The notes under the pieces: generated by a model
Databases searched by the model: none
Seen by the model: the letters and a program-made list of their open reading frames with translations, nothing else
What the model was told of the DNA's origin: nothing
Position numbers and translations under genes: made by a program
Origin: Treponema peruense
Lineage (GTDB): Bacteria; Spirochaetota; Spirochaetia; Treponematales; Treponemataceae
Assembly: GCF_016117655.1 (NCBI RefSeq)
Contig: NZ_CP064936.1
Span: forward strand, 2,356,001-2,420,000
Direction of reading: 5' to 3'
Length of the DNA: 64,000 bases
Part shown: one piece after another, positions 34,618 to 43,121 of the stretch
Layout: every line of letters begins with the position of its first letter
Numbering within the stretch: position 1 is the first letter of the stretch

Positions 34618-34655
34618 ACACCCGCTTCTGTAAAAATCAGAGCGGGTGTTTTTTT
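34618..34655 (+). terminator. Rho-independent terminator of cstA
   Basis: Nine-pair stem ACACCCGCT/AGCGGGTGT (34618-34626, 34641-34649), inner CTG/CAG pairs, followed by seven Ts. Confidence 0.9.
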
Positions 34656-34686
34656 ATGACGCGCACTAATTGAACGTTTCTGAATG

Positions 34687-34715
34687 TTGAAAATTTGAGT
34701 CGAATGTACTAAAAT
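34687..34715 (+). promoter_or_regulatory. Lipoprotein-gene promoter, predicted leaderless
   Basis: TTGAAA (34687-34692), 17 bases, TAAAAT (34710-34715), 6 bases to ATG 34722. No Shine-Dalgarno. Confidence 0.65.
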
Positions 34716-34721
34716 CCAGAT

Positions 34722-35198
34722 ATGCAAAATAAGTTTTCTTTTTTTATTCTTACACTTTTGATTTCTGTAGCGGCGGCTTCGTGCGCAACAACTTCTGCCT
34801 CTTCCAAAACAGGTTCTGCGGCGGCCGGTTCAAAAAACACAATTCCGACAGCAACAATAAAAATGTATGACAACTGCCCGCAGGAAACACGCGCTCTCAA
34901 AATAGAAACTGCCCTTATGGCCACAATCGAAGGCTACCGCGGAATGACAGAGGCAATTTTTACGCAGATGCCGTCAAAAAAAAATATCTGTGACGTAACA
35001 GAATATATTGCTGCCTGCACTTCAATAAAAAAAGCACTTGAAGACGGAAAAGCCGTCCCATGCACGCTTTCTTTTGCAACAACAGCCGACGGTGAAGGAC
35101 AGGTTCTGGACTTTTCTTCCGAAGAAAAAATAATTCAAACACTTTCCATGATGATTACAGCCGGAATACAGCAGGTTTACGCCCGCTACACTTTTTAA
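34722..35198 (+). CDS. Small lipoprotein of unknown function
   Basis: 158 residues. Signal peptide with lipobox SVAAASC (Cys at about 21) and a Ser/Ala/Thr-rich linker. The mature part (LKIETALMATIEGYRGMTEA; DVTEYIAACTSIKKAL) is helical and unfamiliar. Probably surface- or periplasm-anchored. Nine bases separate it from the D12 methylase, so the two may be co-transcribed, although a functional link is not evident. Confidence 0.7.
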   Translation: MQNKFSFFILTLLISVAAASCATTSASSKTGSAAAGSKNTIPTATIKMYDNCPQETRALKIETALMATIEGYRGMTEAIFTQMPSKKNICDVTEYIAACTSIKKALEDGKAVPCTLSFATTADGEGQVLDFSSEEKIIQTLSMMITAGIQQVYARYTF

Positions 35199-35207
35199 AA
35201 AATATTC

Positions 35208-36362
35208 ATGAGTGAAAACAAATCTTTTCTTACCGAGCAGCTCATAACCTACATAGGCAACAAAAGGGCCCTTCTGGACTTTATAGGACAGGGCATTTCT
35301 TTTGTACAGGAAGATCTTGGCAGGAAAAGACTTTCGACCTTTGACGTCTTTAGCGGAAGCGGAATCGTATCGCGTTTCATGAAGCGGTGTTCCACAAAAC
35401 AATACGTAAATGACCTCGAAGACTACGCAGGAATCATAAGCTCGTGTTACCTTTCAAATGCGGCAGACATAAACCTTGCAGAACTTGACGAACTGCGCGC
35501 ACAGCTGAACAGCATGTGTGAAAAAGAACTCAGCTCTCATCTTTCAAAAGACAAAACTTCTTTCAAATCAAAGCCGGGATTTATTTCAGAATATTATGCT
35601 CCACAGGACATGAACGACATTCATAAAGAAGAAAGATGCTTTTATACACCGTACAACGCGTGTTTTCTTGACTGCATGCGCCAGTCCATAGACAAAATTG
35701 TTCCTGAACAGATGCGCAAATATTTTATTGCACCACTTCTGGCAGAAGCTTCTGTTCATGCAAATACCGGCGGCGTATTCAAGGGCTTTTACAAAAACAG
35801 CCGCACCGGTACAGGAAAATTCGGCGGTAACGGGGCGAATGCGCTTTCAAGAATTCAGGGCAAAATTGAACTTAAACTGCCGGTATTGAGCAGCTACAAA
35901 AGTGCCGTGACAATTTTCCAGAGTGATGCAAACCTTCTTGTAAAAAGCCCTGACAGTCCCGCAGTTGATGTTGCCTACATTGACCCGCCCTACAACCAGC
36001 ATCCCTACGGTTCAAATTACTTTATGCTCAATCTCATTGCCGGCTACACAAAACCCGACGCAGAAAAGATGAGCCGCATTTCGGGAATTCCGCGCGACTG
36101 GAACCGCTCTGACTACAACAAGAAACGCTTTGCGGCGGCAACTTTTCTGGACCTGGTACAGAATATCCGCGCAAAATATCTTCTTATTTCGTTCAACAAT
36201 GAAGGCTTTATTCCGGAACAGGAAATGATAGCACTTCTGGAATCTGCAGGAACAGTTACCGTGCTTGAGTCACCCTACAATGCTTACCGGGCAAGCCGCA
36301 ATCTTTCGGGAAGAAACATTCATGTAAAGGAATACCTGTACGTGGTAAAAAAGAACCGCTAG
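35208..36362 (+). CDS. Orphan D12-class adenine-specific DNA methyltransferase
   Basis: 384 residues. Motif X/I region LITYIGNKRALLDFIGQGI and DVFSGSGIVSRFMKR (FxGxG-type SAM site), catalytic DPPY at about 259 (VAYIDPPYNQHPYGS). An N6-adenine methylase of the Dam/MboIIA (alpha) type. No restriction gene is adjacent, so either an orphan regulatory methylase or the remnant of an R-M pair. Its long middle insertion differs from Dam, so GATC specificity should not be assumed. Confidence 0.85.
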   Translation: MSENKSFLTEQLITYIGNKRALLDFIGQGISFVQEDLGRKRLSTFDVFSGSGIVSRFMKRCSTKQYVNDLEDYAGIISSCYLSNAADINLAELDELRAQLNSMCEKELSSHLSKDKTSFKSKPGFISEYYAPQDMNDIHKEERCFYTPYNACFLDCMRQSIDKIVPEQMRKYFIAPLLAEASVHANTGGVFKGFYKNSRTGTGKFGGNGANALSRIQGKIELKLPVLSSYKSAVTIFQSDANLLVKSPDSPAVDVAYIDPPYNQHPYGSNYFMLNLIAGYTKPDAEKMSRISGIPRDWNRSDYNKKRFAAATFLDLVQNIRAKYLLISFNNEGFIPEQEMIALLESAGTVTVLESPYNAYRASRNLSGRNIHVKEYLYVVKKNR

Positions 36363-36369
36363 AAAACAT

Positions 36370-37377
36370 CTAGTAAAATTCCACTTCGCAGGACACGGGC
36401 AGGTGGTCACTGTAACCTTCACCGTTCCAGACCGTATATTTCTTTGGAACAAAAGTAATCTCTTCACACCACGGGCCGCTGCATTCTGCCCCAAAAGAGA
36501 CAATCCGTGCACCGCCGGCCGCAAACATATTGTCAATTCTGGACCATTCGTCCCTGAAGAAATAACTTCCCGGTTCCAAAAGAAGCCCGTCTTCATCAAA
36601 CCACGGCGACTGTATTTGTACAACGCGGCCCGAATTTGTTCTTAAACTGACACCCGCGGCGGCGGATCCCTGTTCAAACTCAAGAATATCGCGGTTAAAA
36701 TCCCCGAGTGCAAGAACACACGCATCCTGTTCCAAAAGCGCGCAGATTCTTTCTGCAAGAACGCATTCTTCCCTAACCCGCCATTTTTCTGTAACTTCCG
36801 CGCCGCCGCTCTTGCTTTTCCAGTGGTTCACAAGAAGAACAAGAGCAGAGTTCCCGCAGACAACGCTTACTTCTATAAGTGGCCTTAACCTGGGCATTTC
36901 TTCACTTTCAGAACGCACATCCAGATTGTGAACGCGCATATTTTCAAGCGGAATTCTCGAAAGAACACCGCAGCCGATTGCACTTCCTTCATTCTTTGCA
37001 TAGCATCCGTAAAGATACTGCTTTTTTACATTCCACTCGCCGGCCAGAAAATTGCTTATGTCATGCATAACAGAAGCGCTTTCCAGCTCTTCCATTACAA
37101 AAACATCTGCATCAAGTTCGCGTATAACAGAGCACAACCGCCTGAGTCTTTCCTTATACGGCTCTTCACCCCATCGCCGGCTTTTTATAAATTCAGAATA
37201 TTCACTTCCGTCACACTGTGCGTCAAAAAATGTCTGTACATTCCAGTTTACAATCCTAAGTGAAGCAGCATTTTCAGTCTTTTGCCGGTTACATTCACCG
37301 CCGATATTCCCGCCGGAACAGGAAAAAAACGCAAGGACTGCGGTCAGAAAAATAAATGCTTTTGTAAAATATTTCAT
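36370..37377 (-). CDS. Endonuclease/exonuclease/phosphatase-family lipoprotein
   Basis: 335 residues. Lipobox VLAFFSCSGG (Cys near 20). EEP fold: RIVNWNVQTFF (metal Asn), VMEELES (metal Glu), VLLVNHWKSK, LALGDFNRD and YSDHLPVSCEV (catalytic His). A DNase I-like or phosphatase activity on the cell surface or periplasm is expected; substrate unknown, nutrient scavenging being typical. ATG 37377 with AGGGG upstream is used; the codon before it is TTG. Seven bases from the convergent D12 gene. Confidence 0.85.
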   Translation of the reverse strand: MKYFTKAFIFLTAVLAFFSCSGGNIGGECNRQKTENAASLRIVNWNVQTFFDAQCDGSEYSEFIKSRRWGEEPYKERLRRLCSVIRELDADVFVMEELESASVMHDISNFLAGEWNVKKQYLYGCYAKNEGSAIGCGVLSRIPLENMRVHNLDVRSESEEMPRLRPLIEVSVVCGNSALVLLVNHWKSKSGGAEVTEKWRVREECVLAERICALLEQDACVLALGDFNRDILEFEQGSAAAGVSLRTNSGRVVQIQSPWFDEDGLLLEPGSYFFRDEWSRIDNMFAAGGARIVSFGAECSGPWCEEITFVPKKYTVWNGEGYSDHLPVSCEVEFY

Positions 37378-37486
37378 CAACTACCCCTATAAATGTTCAT
37401 GAGTAAATCTTTAGAGTCTACGCTTATATTAATAGAACCTGATTTTTCAAATTCACCAAAAATCAAAAAAAAATCCAATGTTTTTA

Positions 37487-37504
37487 TAGTGATAAATTTC
37501 ACAA
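37487..37504. promoter_or_regulatory. Candidate Rex operator
   Basis: TAGTGATAAATTTCACAA matches the Rex consensus TTGTGAAnnnnTTCACAA at 12 of 14 defined positions. It lies upstream of rex. A second pair of half-sites, TTGTGAA (37624-37630) and TTCACAA (37645-37651), has a 14-base spacer, ten bases (one helical turn) longer than normal. Confidence 0.6.
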
Positions 37505-37676
37505 TAAAAGCAGAATTTCTTAAAATTTCTCTTAAAAAACCGCCCGTACCTTGTAAAACCCCGGTAAAACGGTTCAAATTCAATAGACCAAACCGATTTT
37601 TAGCAATAAAATTGAATTATTGTTTGTGAAATCAAGTGATTTTTTTCACAATGTATCAAAAGAAGAGTTCCTGTTA

Positions 37677-38288
37677 ATGAAAGAAATACCAAGACCTTCC
37701 AAAAGGCGTCTCGTTTTACTTAAGCGGCTTCTTTCGGAATATGAAGAAAAAACAATAACGTCCCAAAAAATAGAGTCGCTCACAGGCTGGTCTGCGGCTG
37801 TTGTCAGAAGGGACATTTCTCTCCTTAACATTCACTGCGGTGCAAGCAACGGATACAAAGTATGCGAACTCAAAGCTTCACTTGACGAACTTATGGACAG
37901 CGACAGTCAGGAACAGAAATGTTGCATTGTGGGCCTGGGCAGAATGGGACAGGCTCTTCTTGACAATACCGAACTCCAGTCTTCGCAGTTCAGAATTGTT
38001 GCAGGCTTTGACTCAAACGTAAACCGCACCGAAGTTCTGCGTTCTGTTTTTCCGCTTCATCCGACTACAATCCTTGAAAGCGTCATTCAGTCAGAAAAGA
38101 TAGAATATGCAATTCTTTCCGTAGAAAAAGAAGAAGCCCAGCCGATTGCCACAAGGCTTTCCTCCTGCGGAATAAAAGGAATAGTAAACTACACGCCGTG
38201 TGTACTTACGGTTCCGCACAATGTAGAAGTAGAAAACGTCTGCCTGCTTACGGCGCTAGAAACGCTGTGCGCACAGAGTTCAAAATAA
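37677..38288 (+). CDS. rex: Redox-sensing transcriptional repressor Rex
   Basis: 203 residues from ATG 37677. N-terminal winged helix (IPRPSKRRLVLLKRLLSEYE; LTGWSAAVVRRDISLL), then the NAD(H)-binding Rossmann domain (CCIVGLGRMGQALLDN) and the C-terminal swap helix. The glycine loop is GLGRMG rather than the usual GxGNLG. TTG 37620 would extend it over the second half-site, so it is not used. Represses fermentation and respiration genes at low NADH. Followed by serC-serA, with which it may be co-transcribed. Confidence 0.88.
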   Translation: MKEIPRPSKRRLVLLKRLLSEYEEKTITSQKIESLTGWSAAVVRRDISLLNIHCGASNGYKVCELKASLDELMDSDSQEQKCCIVGLGRMGQALLDNTELQSSQFRIVAGFDSNVNRTEVLRSVFPLHPTTILESVIQSEKIEYAILSVEKEEAQPIATRLSSCGIKGIVNYTPCVLTVPHNVEVENVCLLTALETLCAQSSK

Positions 38289-38354
38289 AAGGAAGCCAAA
38301 GATTTTTATTTCTGGAACTTCCACAAAAAGTTTAATGTACAAAGGGGTACAAGT

Positions 38355-39455
38355 ATGAGCAGAGTCTACAATTTTTCAGCAGGACCTTCTTGCCTTCCAG
38401 AAGAAGTATTAAAGGAATGCGCAGCCGAGATGCTCGACTACAAGGGAACAGGCCAGTCCGTTATGGAAATGAGCCACCGCTCCAAGGCATACAAGCCCAT
38501 CATTGAAAATGCAGAAGCTCTTGTACGCAAGCTTATGAATGTTCCTGACAACTACAAGGTTCTTTTTCTTCAGGGAGGCGGAAGCACACAGTTTGCAATG
38601 GTCGCCCAGAATCTTGGAATACACACAGGAAAAGCCGCTTACATAAAAACCGGTGTCTGGGCAAAAAAAGCTGCCGCAGAAGCTGCCCACCTTGGAATAA
38701 AAGTTGACACAATCGCTTCAAGTGAAGACAAAAATTTCTCTTACATTCCCAAAGTAGAAAAAATCAGCGGTGACTACGATTACGCATACATCTGCTTTAA
38801 CAACACAATTATGGGAACACACTACGAATACATTCCCGACACAGGAAACATTCCGCTTGTTGCAGACATTTCTTCATGCATTCTGTCAGAACCGCTCGAT
38901 GTAAGCAAGTTCGGACTTCTTTTTGCAGGAGCACAGAAAAACCTTGCACCGGCCGGAGTAACACTTGTTATTATCCGCGAAGACCTCATTACAGAAACAC
39001 CGCGCGAGGGAACACCTACAATGATGATGTACAAAACCCACGCAGACGCAGAAAGCATGTACAACACTCCGCCATGCTACACAATTTACGTAATGGGAAA
39101 AGTTCTTGAGTGGATAGAAAAAACCGGCGGCGTAGAAGCAATGCACAAGCGCAATCTTGAAAAGGCAAATCTTTTCTACAATTACCTTGACTCAAGCGAT
39201 GTATACCATGCAACTGCAGAAAAGGGAAGCCGTTCTCTCATGAATATTCCTTTCCTTACAAAAGAAACTGACGCAGACAAAGCAAAGGTTATCAACGACA
39301 AGTTTGTAAAGGAAGCCGCAGAAGCAGGTCTTGTAAACCTTGCAGGACACCGTCTCGTAGGTGGAATGAGGGCTTCAATTTACAATGCCATGACAATTGA
39401 CGGCGTTAAAGCACTCATTGCCTTTATGGACAAATTTGCAAAGGAAAATTTCTAA
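38355..39455 (+). CDS. serC: Phosphoserine aminotransferase
   Basis: 366 residues, class V PLP aminotransferase. RVYNFSAGPSCLPEEVL, LFLQGGGSTQFAMV, and PLP Lys in LFAGAQKNLAPAGV. Converts 3-phosphohydroxypyruvate to phosphoserine with glutamate. AGGGG about 10 bases before ATG 38355. Pairs with serA 27 bases downstream; the two catalyse successive serine-synthesis steps. Confidence 0.96.
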   Translation: MSRVYNFSAGPSCLPEEVLKECAAEMLDYKGTGQSVMEMSHRSKAYKPIIENAEALVRKLMNVPDNYKVLFLQGGGSTQFAMVAQNLGIHTGKAAYIKTGVWAKKAAAEAAHLGIKVDTIASSEDKNFSYIPKVEKISGDYDYAYICFNNTIMGTHYEYIPDTGNIPLVADISSCILSEPLDVSKFGLLFAGAQKNLAPAGVTLVIIREDLITETPREGTPTMMMYKTHADAESMYNTPPCYTIYVMGKVLEWIEKTGGVEAMHKRNLEKANLFYNYLDSSDVYHATAEKGSRSLMNIPFLTKETDADKAKVINDKFVKEAAEAGLVNLAGHRLVGGMRASIYNAMTIDGVKALIAFMDKFAKENF

Positions 39456-39482
39456 ACCAAAAATTCAGGAGAATCAGAAAAA

Positions 39483-40661
39483 ATGTTTAAGATTCAGACA
39501 CTCGACAGAATAAGCGCAAAAGGACTCGACAACTTTCCGCGTGATGACTATGAAATTGCAAGCGAAATCGTAAGACCGGACGCAATTCTTGTACGCTCAC
39601 ACGACATGCTTTCAATGGAACTTGACCCGAGCGTAAAGGCAATAGCAAGAGCCGGTGCAGGAGTAAACAATATTCCGGTAAAAGATCTTTCACAGAAAGG
39701 AATTGTTGTATTCAACACACCGGGAGCAAACTCAAACGCTGTAAAGGAACTTGTAATTCTTTCACTTCTTATTGCAAGCCGTCCTGTAATTGCCGCAAAC
39801 AAATGGGTTGAAACACTCGCAGGCAAGGGAGCCGAAATTGCAACTCTTGCAGAAAAAGGCAAAAAGAATTTTATAGGCCAGGAAGTAAAAGGAAAAACTC
39901 TTGGTGTAATAGGACTCGGTGCAATCGGAGCACAGGTAGCAAACACTGCAATTGAACTCGGAATGAACGTAATAGGATACGACCCGTTCCTTTCTGTAGA
40001 TGCAGCATGGAGCCTTAACCACGAAGTAAAACACGCAGAAACCCTGGACACGCTTTTTGCAAAGTCAGACTACATTACTGTACATGTTCCCGAAACACCT
40101 GACACAAAGGGACTCATTAACGCAAACACAATCAAAAACATGAAAGACGGTGTGCGCATTATAAACATTGCACGCGGTGGCCTTGTAAACAACGAAGATG
40201 TACTTGCCGCAATCAACAGCGGAAAAATCGCCGCACTGGTAACAGACTTTGCAGCAGAAGAACTTCTTGGAAATGACAAAGTAATCTGTATGCCGCACCT
40301 TGGAGCTTCAACTCCAGAAGCAGAAGAGAACTGTGCAGTAATGGCCGTAAAAGAATTGCGTGACTTCCTTGAAGCAGGAAACATTGAACACAGTGTTAAC
40401 TTCCCAAAGTGCAAGCTGGACTCAGAAATTCCTGCTGGCGGAACACGTCTTTGTATCTGCAACAAGAATGTTTCGGGTGTAGTATCAAAATTCACTTCTG
40501 TACTTGGAGACGCAAAATTCAACATTGCATCCATGATTAACCAGAACAGAAATGACCTTGCATACAACCTTATTGATGTAGACGGAAAAATCGATGACGA
40601 AACTGTAGCAAAACTCCAGAAGATTGACGGAGTAATTTCGGTTCGCCTCATTTTTGCATAA
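39483..40661 (+). CDS. serA: D-3-phosphoglycerate dehydrogenase with ACT domain
   Basis: 392 residues. Substrate domain, NAD-binding GVIGLGAIGAQVANTA, catalytic Arg in INIARGGLVNNEDV, and His in MPHLGASTPEAEEN. C-terminal ACT domain (GVVSKFTSVLGDAKFNIASM) for serine feedback. Short form without the intervening domain. Makes 3-phosphohydroxypyruvate. GGAG about 10 bases before ATG. Confidence 0.95.
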   Translation: MFKIQTLDRISAKGLDNFPRDDYEIASEIVRPDAILVRSHDMLSMELDPSVKAIARAGAGVNNIPVKDLSQKGIVVFNTPGANSNAVKELVILSLLIASRPVIAANKWVETLAGKGAEIATLAEKGKKNFIGQEVKGKTLGVIGLGAIGAQVANTAIELGMNVIGYDPFLSVDAAWSLNHEVKHAETLDTLFAKSDYITVHVPETPDTKGLINANTIKNMKDGVRIINIARGGLVNNEDVLAAINSGKIAALVTDFAAEELLGNDKVICMPHLGASTPEAEENCAVMAVKELRDFLEAGNIEHSVNFPKCKLDSEIPAGGTRLCICNKNVSGVVSKFTSVLGDAKFNIASMINQNRNDLAYNLIDVDGKIDDETVAKLQKIDGVISVRLIFA

Positions 40662-40680
40662 TTTCTTAAATGGTAAAAAA

Positions 40681-40714
40681 AAAGTCCCGGTAGCATGCTG
40701 CCGGGACTTTTTTT
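40681..40714. terminator. Bidirectional terminator between serA and the hemolysin III gene
   Basis: Stem AAAGTCCCGG/CCGGGACTTT with inner AGC/GCT pairs, preceded by an A-run and followed by a T-run, so it works on both strands between convergent genes. Confidence 0.92.
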
Positions 40715-40735
40715 ATCTTCTTCAAAACAATTTAT

Positions 40736-41605
40736 TTATAAAGAAAAATAAACAGCAAAGAAATGAAGCACACTTCCGCCAAGAACAAAAAGATGAAAGA
40801 TACTGTGAGTCCACTTATACTTGCGCATAAGGAAGAAAACGCCGCCAACTGTATAAGCTGCACCGCCTGCAAAAAGCATTGCGCGGCAAGTATTTGAAAG
40901 AACTGTTCCCAACGGATAGAATGTAAATACAGAAATTATAAGCCAGCCCAAAACAAGATATGTAAATACAGAAAAACTTCTGAGTCTTGACTTGAACACA
41001 GAATACAGTGCAATAAGTGCCGCGCAAATTCCCCATACACTGGCGCAGATTGCGATTCCTGCAGATGAAGGAATTTTTGTAAGAACAAACGGCGTGTAGG
41101 TTCCGGCTATAAGAATATAAATTGCATCGTGGTCAAGAACCGAAAATACCTTTCTTGCTCCCGGAACAGTTATTGCATGGTACAAAGTTGACATTAAATA
41201 AAGAATAAAAAGTGATGCGCCAAAAATACTGAAACTTGTTACATAAAGTGCTGTACTGCTTCCAGCCGGAGTATGAAAAACAGCGCGTATTACCAAAAGA
41301 ACAATTGCTGCTGCACTCAGTCCCGCACCTATTCCGTGGCTTATTGAATTGAACAGTTCCTCGCCCAAAGTATACTGGCGCGGCTGGCGTTCATTGTAAG
41401 CAAGACGTGCATTTGCCTTCTGTATACGAAGTTCTTTCTTCTGTGCACGTTCTGCCGCCTTTATCTTTTTGCGCTCAGAGTTTACCGCGTATTCCATTTT
41501 TATAGCGCGAATTTTTTCTTTTGTCTGAGCCTTGATTGTTTTTATTGCAGCCTTTCTCTTTGCTTTAAGAGATTTTTTGGTGATTCTAAGCGAAATATCA
41601 GCCAT
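40736..41605 (-). CDS. Hemolysin III/PAQR-family membrane protein with basic coiled-coil extension
   Basis: 289 residues. From about 80 onward: EELFNSISHGIGAGLSAAAI, TLYHAI, DHDAIYILIAGTYTPF and HSIFHLFVLGGSVLHFFAV with the conserved metal-type His set and seven TM helices. The first 75 residues are Lys/Arg/Glu-rich and helical, an extension not found in typical HlyIII (about 210 residues). Start ATG 41605 has AGGGG upstream. Cytolysin activity is not implied; related proteins are lipid-linked hydrolases or receptors. Confidence 0.88.
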   Translation of the reverse strand: MADISLRITKKSLKAKRKAAIKTIKAQTKEKIRAIKMEYAVNSERKKIKAAERAQKKELRIQKANARLAYNERQPRQYTLGEELFNSISHGIGAGLSAAAIVLLVIRAVFHTPAGSSTALYVTSFSIFGASLFILYLMSTLYHAITVPGARKVFSVLDHDAIYILIAGTYTPFVLTKIPSSAGIAICASVWGICAALIALYSVFKSRLRSFSVFTYLVLGWLIISVFTFYPLGTVLSNTCRAMLFAGGAAYTVGGVFFLMRKYKWTHSIFHLFVLGGSVLHFFAVYFSL

Positions 41606-41714
41606 AATTTTCCCCTGTTTCTTAATATTGAATATCTACTATTATACAGTATCTGAAATTCAGTTACCACAAGATATTTAATTATGACATATTTTAAGAA
41701 AATGTCAATGCTGA

Positions 41715-41743
41715 TTGAAACAAGCCGTTAAAATCTGTATAAT
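41715..41743 (+). promoter_or_regulatory. Promoter of the SEC-C gene, very short leader
   Basis: TTGAAA (41715-41720), 17 bases, TATAAT (41738-41743). The ATG at 41744 touches the -10 and cannot be transcribed, so ATG 41753 must be the start; predicted leader 3 bases. Confidence 0.75.
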
Positions 41744-41752
41744 ATGAACATT

Positions 41753-42256
41753 ATGAGCGAAAACAAAGATTTATGTCCGTGCGGCAGCGGAAAAGCATAT
41801 TCAGACTGCTGCGAAGTTTATATCAAAGGAACAGCAAAGGCTCCCACCGCCGAAGCTCTCATGAGAGCAAGATACACAGCTTATGTAAAGCATGAAATTG
41901 ACTTTATCATCAACAGCTGCGAAAAGGGCGACAAAATTGCCGAAATTGACAGAAAAGCAACAGAAGACTGGAGCAACAAAAGCACATGGCACGGTCTTAA
42001 AATTCTGCGTACCGAAAAGGGAACAGAAAATGACGATGAAGGAATCGTAGAATTTGAAGCAACATACACCCAGAAGGGAATCCGCGACGTTCACCACGAA
42101 ATCGGCGGTTTCAGAAAGGTTGACGGCGAATGGCTCTACAGCGAAGGCATGATGCGCCCCACAACAGTAGTCCGCGAAGGCCGCAAAATAGGCCGCAACG
42201 AACCCTGCCCCTGCGGTTCCGGTAAAAAGTATAAGAATTGTTGTGGAAAGAACTAA
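41753..42256 (+). CDS. YchJ-like protein with two SEC-C zinc motifs
   Basis: 167 residues. N-terminal [19 protein letters not shown], a YchJ-type middle domain ([38 protein letters not shown]) and a C-terminal [19 protein letters not shown]. Zinc-binding; cellular role unknown. The start is set by the promoter. 24 bases upstream of rlmB. Confidence 0.88.
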   Translation: MSENKDLCPCGSGKAYSDCCEVYIKGTAKAPTAEALMRARYTAYVKHEIDFIINSCEKGDKIAEIDRKATEDWSNKSTWHGLKILRTEKGTENDDEGIVEFEATYTQKGIRDVHHEIGGFRKVDGEWLYSEGMMRPTTVVREGRKIGRNEPCPCGSGKKYKNCCGKN

Positions 42257-42280
42257 TTTCTTTCCAAACGCAAGGCTACG

Positions 42281-43075
42281 ATGACAGAGAATATTTACAC
42301 CGGTTTTCATGCCGTTGAAGAAAAAATACGCAAATACACCTCGCAGAACAAAAGTGACTCAAAACTGAAAGTCTATTTTGCAAAGCCCGGCCCCAGAATA
42401 AAAAAAATTCTGGCACAGGCAAAAACTGCGGGAATAAACTGCGAAGAAACCGACGAAGAATATCTCGACACACTCGTAGCCAGACTACCCCTTCAGGCAC
42501 GTGACCACAGGGGAATTGTTCTTACCGCCACCGAAGAACAGCAAAAGGCGCGCAACGATGTTCAGCTTGAACAGTGGCTTTCTGCCTGTCCTAAAACAGC
42601 AACGGTTGTAATGCTCGACGGCGTAACAGACCCGCACAACATTGGCGCTATTTTAAGATCCTGCGACCAGTTCGGTGCAAACCTGCTCATTGTTCCTGAA
42701 CGCAACTCCACGTCACAGATACAGAACAACGAAACCATTGCAAGAACAAGCGCCGGTTCAAGTGCCTGGGTTCCTCTTGCAGTAGTAACAAATCTGGTAA
42801 GGGCGGCCCAAATTCTAAAAGAAGCCGGTTTCTGGATTTACGGTGCAGACGCAGGCGGCTCTTCCCTTCAGAACACAAAATTTGCACAGAAATCATGCAT
42901 AATAATGGGTAGCGAAGGAAACGGAATGACAAAACTTCTTGCCCGCCAGTGTGACAGCATTGTTTCAATCCCCACCTGCGGAAAAATCGACAGTCTTAAC
43001 GTCTCTGTCGCCGCTGGAGTCCTTCTTTACGAGCGCCACCGCCAGAATCTTGAGCAACCTTCATCTGACTGTTAA
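42281..43075 (+). CDS. rlmB: 23S rRNA 2'-O-methyltransferase RlmB-like (TrmH/SpoU family)
   Basis: 264 residues. N-terminal L30e-like substrate-binding domain (IYTGFHAVEEKIRKY), then the trefoil-knot SAM domain with motif 1 LDGVTDPHNIGAILRSCDQF, motif 2 IMGSEGNGM and motif 3 IPTCGKIDSLNVSVAAGVLL. Best match is RlmB (Gm2251 in E. coli), but related TrmH paralogs exist, including one at 1-280. Confidence 0.82.
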   Translation: MTENIYTGFHAVEEKIRKYTSQNKSDSKLKVYFAKPGPRIKKILAQAKTAGINCEETDEEYLDTLVARLPLQARDHRGIVLTATEEQQKARNDVQLEQWLSACPKTATVVMLDGVTDPHNIGAILRSCDQFGANLLIVPERNSTSQIQNNETIARTSAGSSAWVPLAVVTNLVRAAQILKEAGFWIYGADAGGSSLQNTKFAQKSCIIMGSEGNGMTKLLARQCDSIVSIPTCGKIDSLNVSVAAGVLLYERHRQNLEQPSSDC

Positions 43076-43086
43076 ATACCTGTTAA

Positions 43087-43115
43087 TTGACTAGAAACCT
43101 AAGTCTTGGTATTAT
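43087..43115 (+). promoter_or_regulatory. ptsI promoter, predicted leaderless
   Basis: TTGACT (43087-43092), 17 bases, TATTAT (43110-43115), 6 bases to ATG 43122. No Shine-Dalgarno before the start. Confidence 0.65.
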
Positions 43116-43121
43116 AAAATA

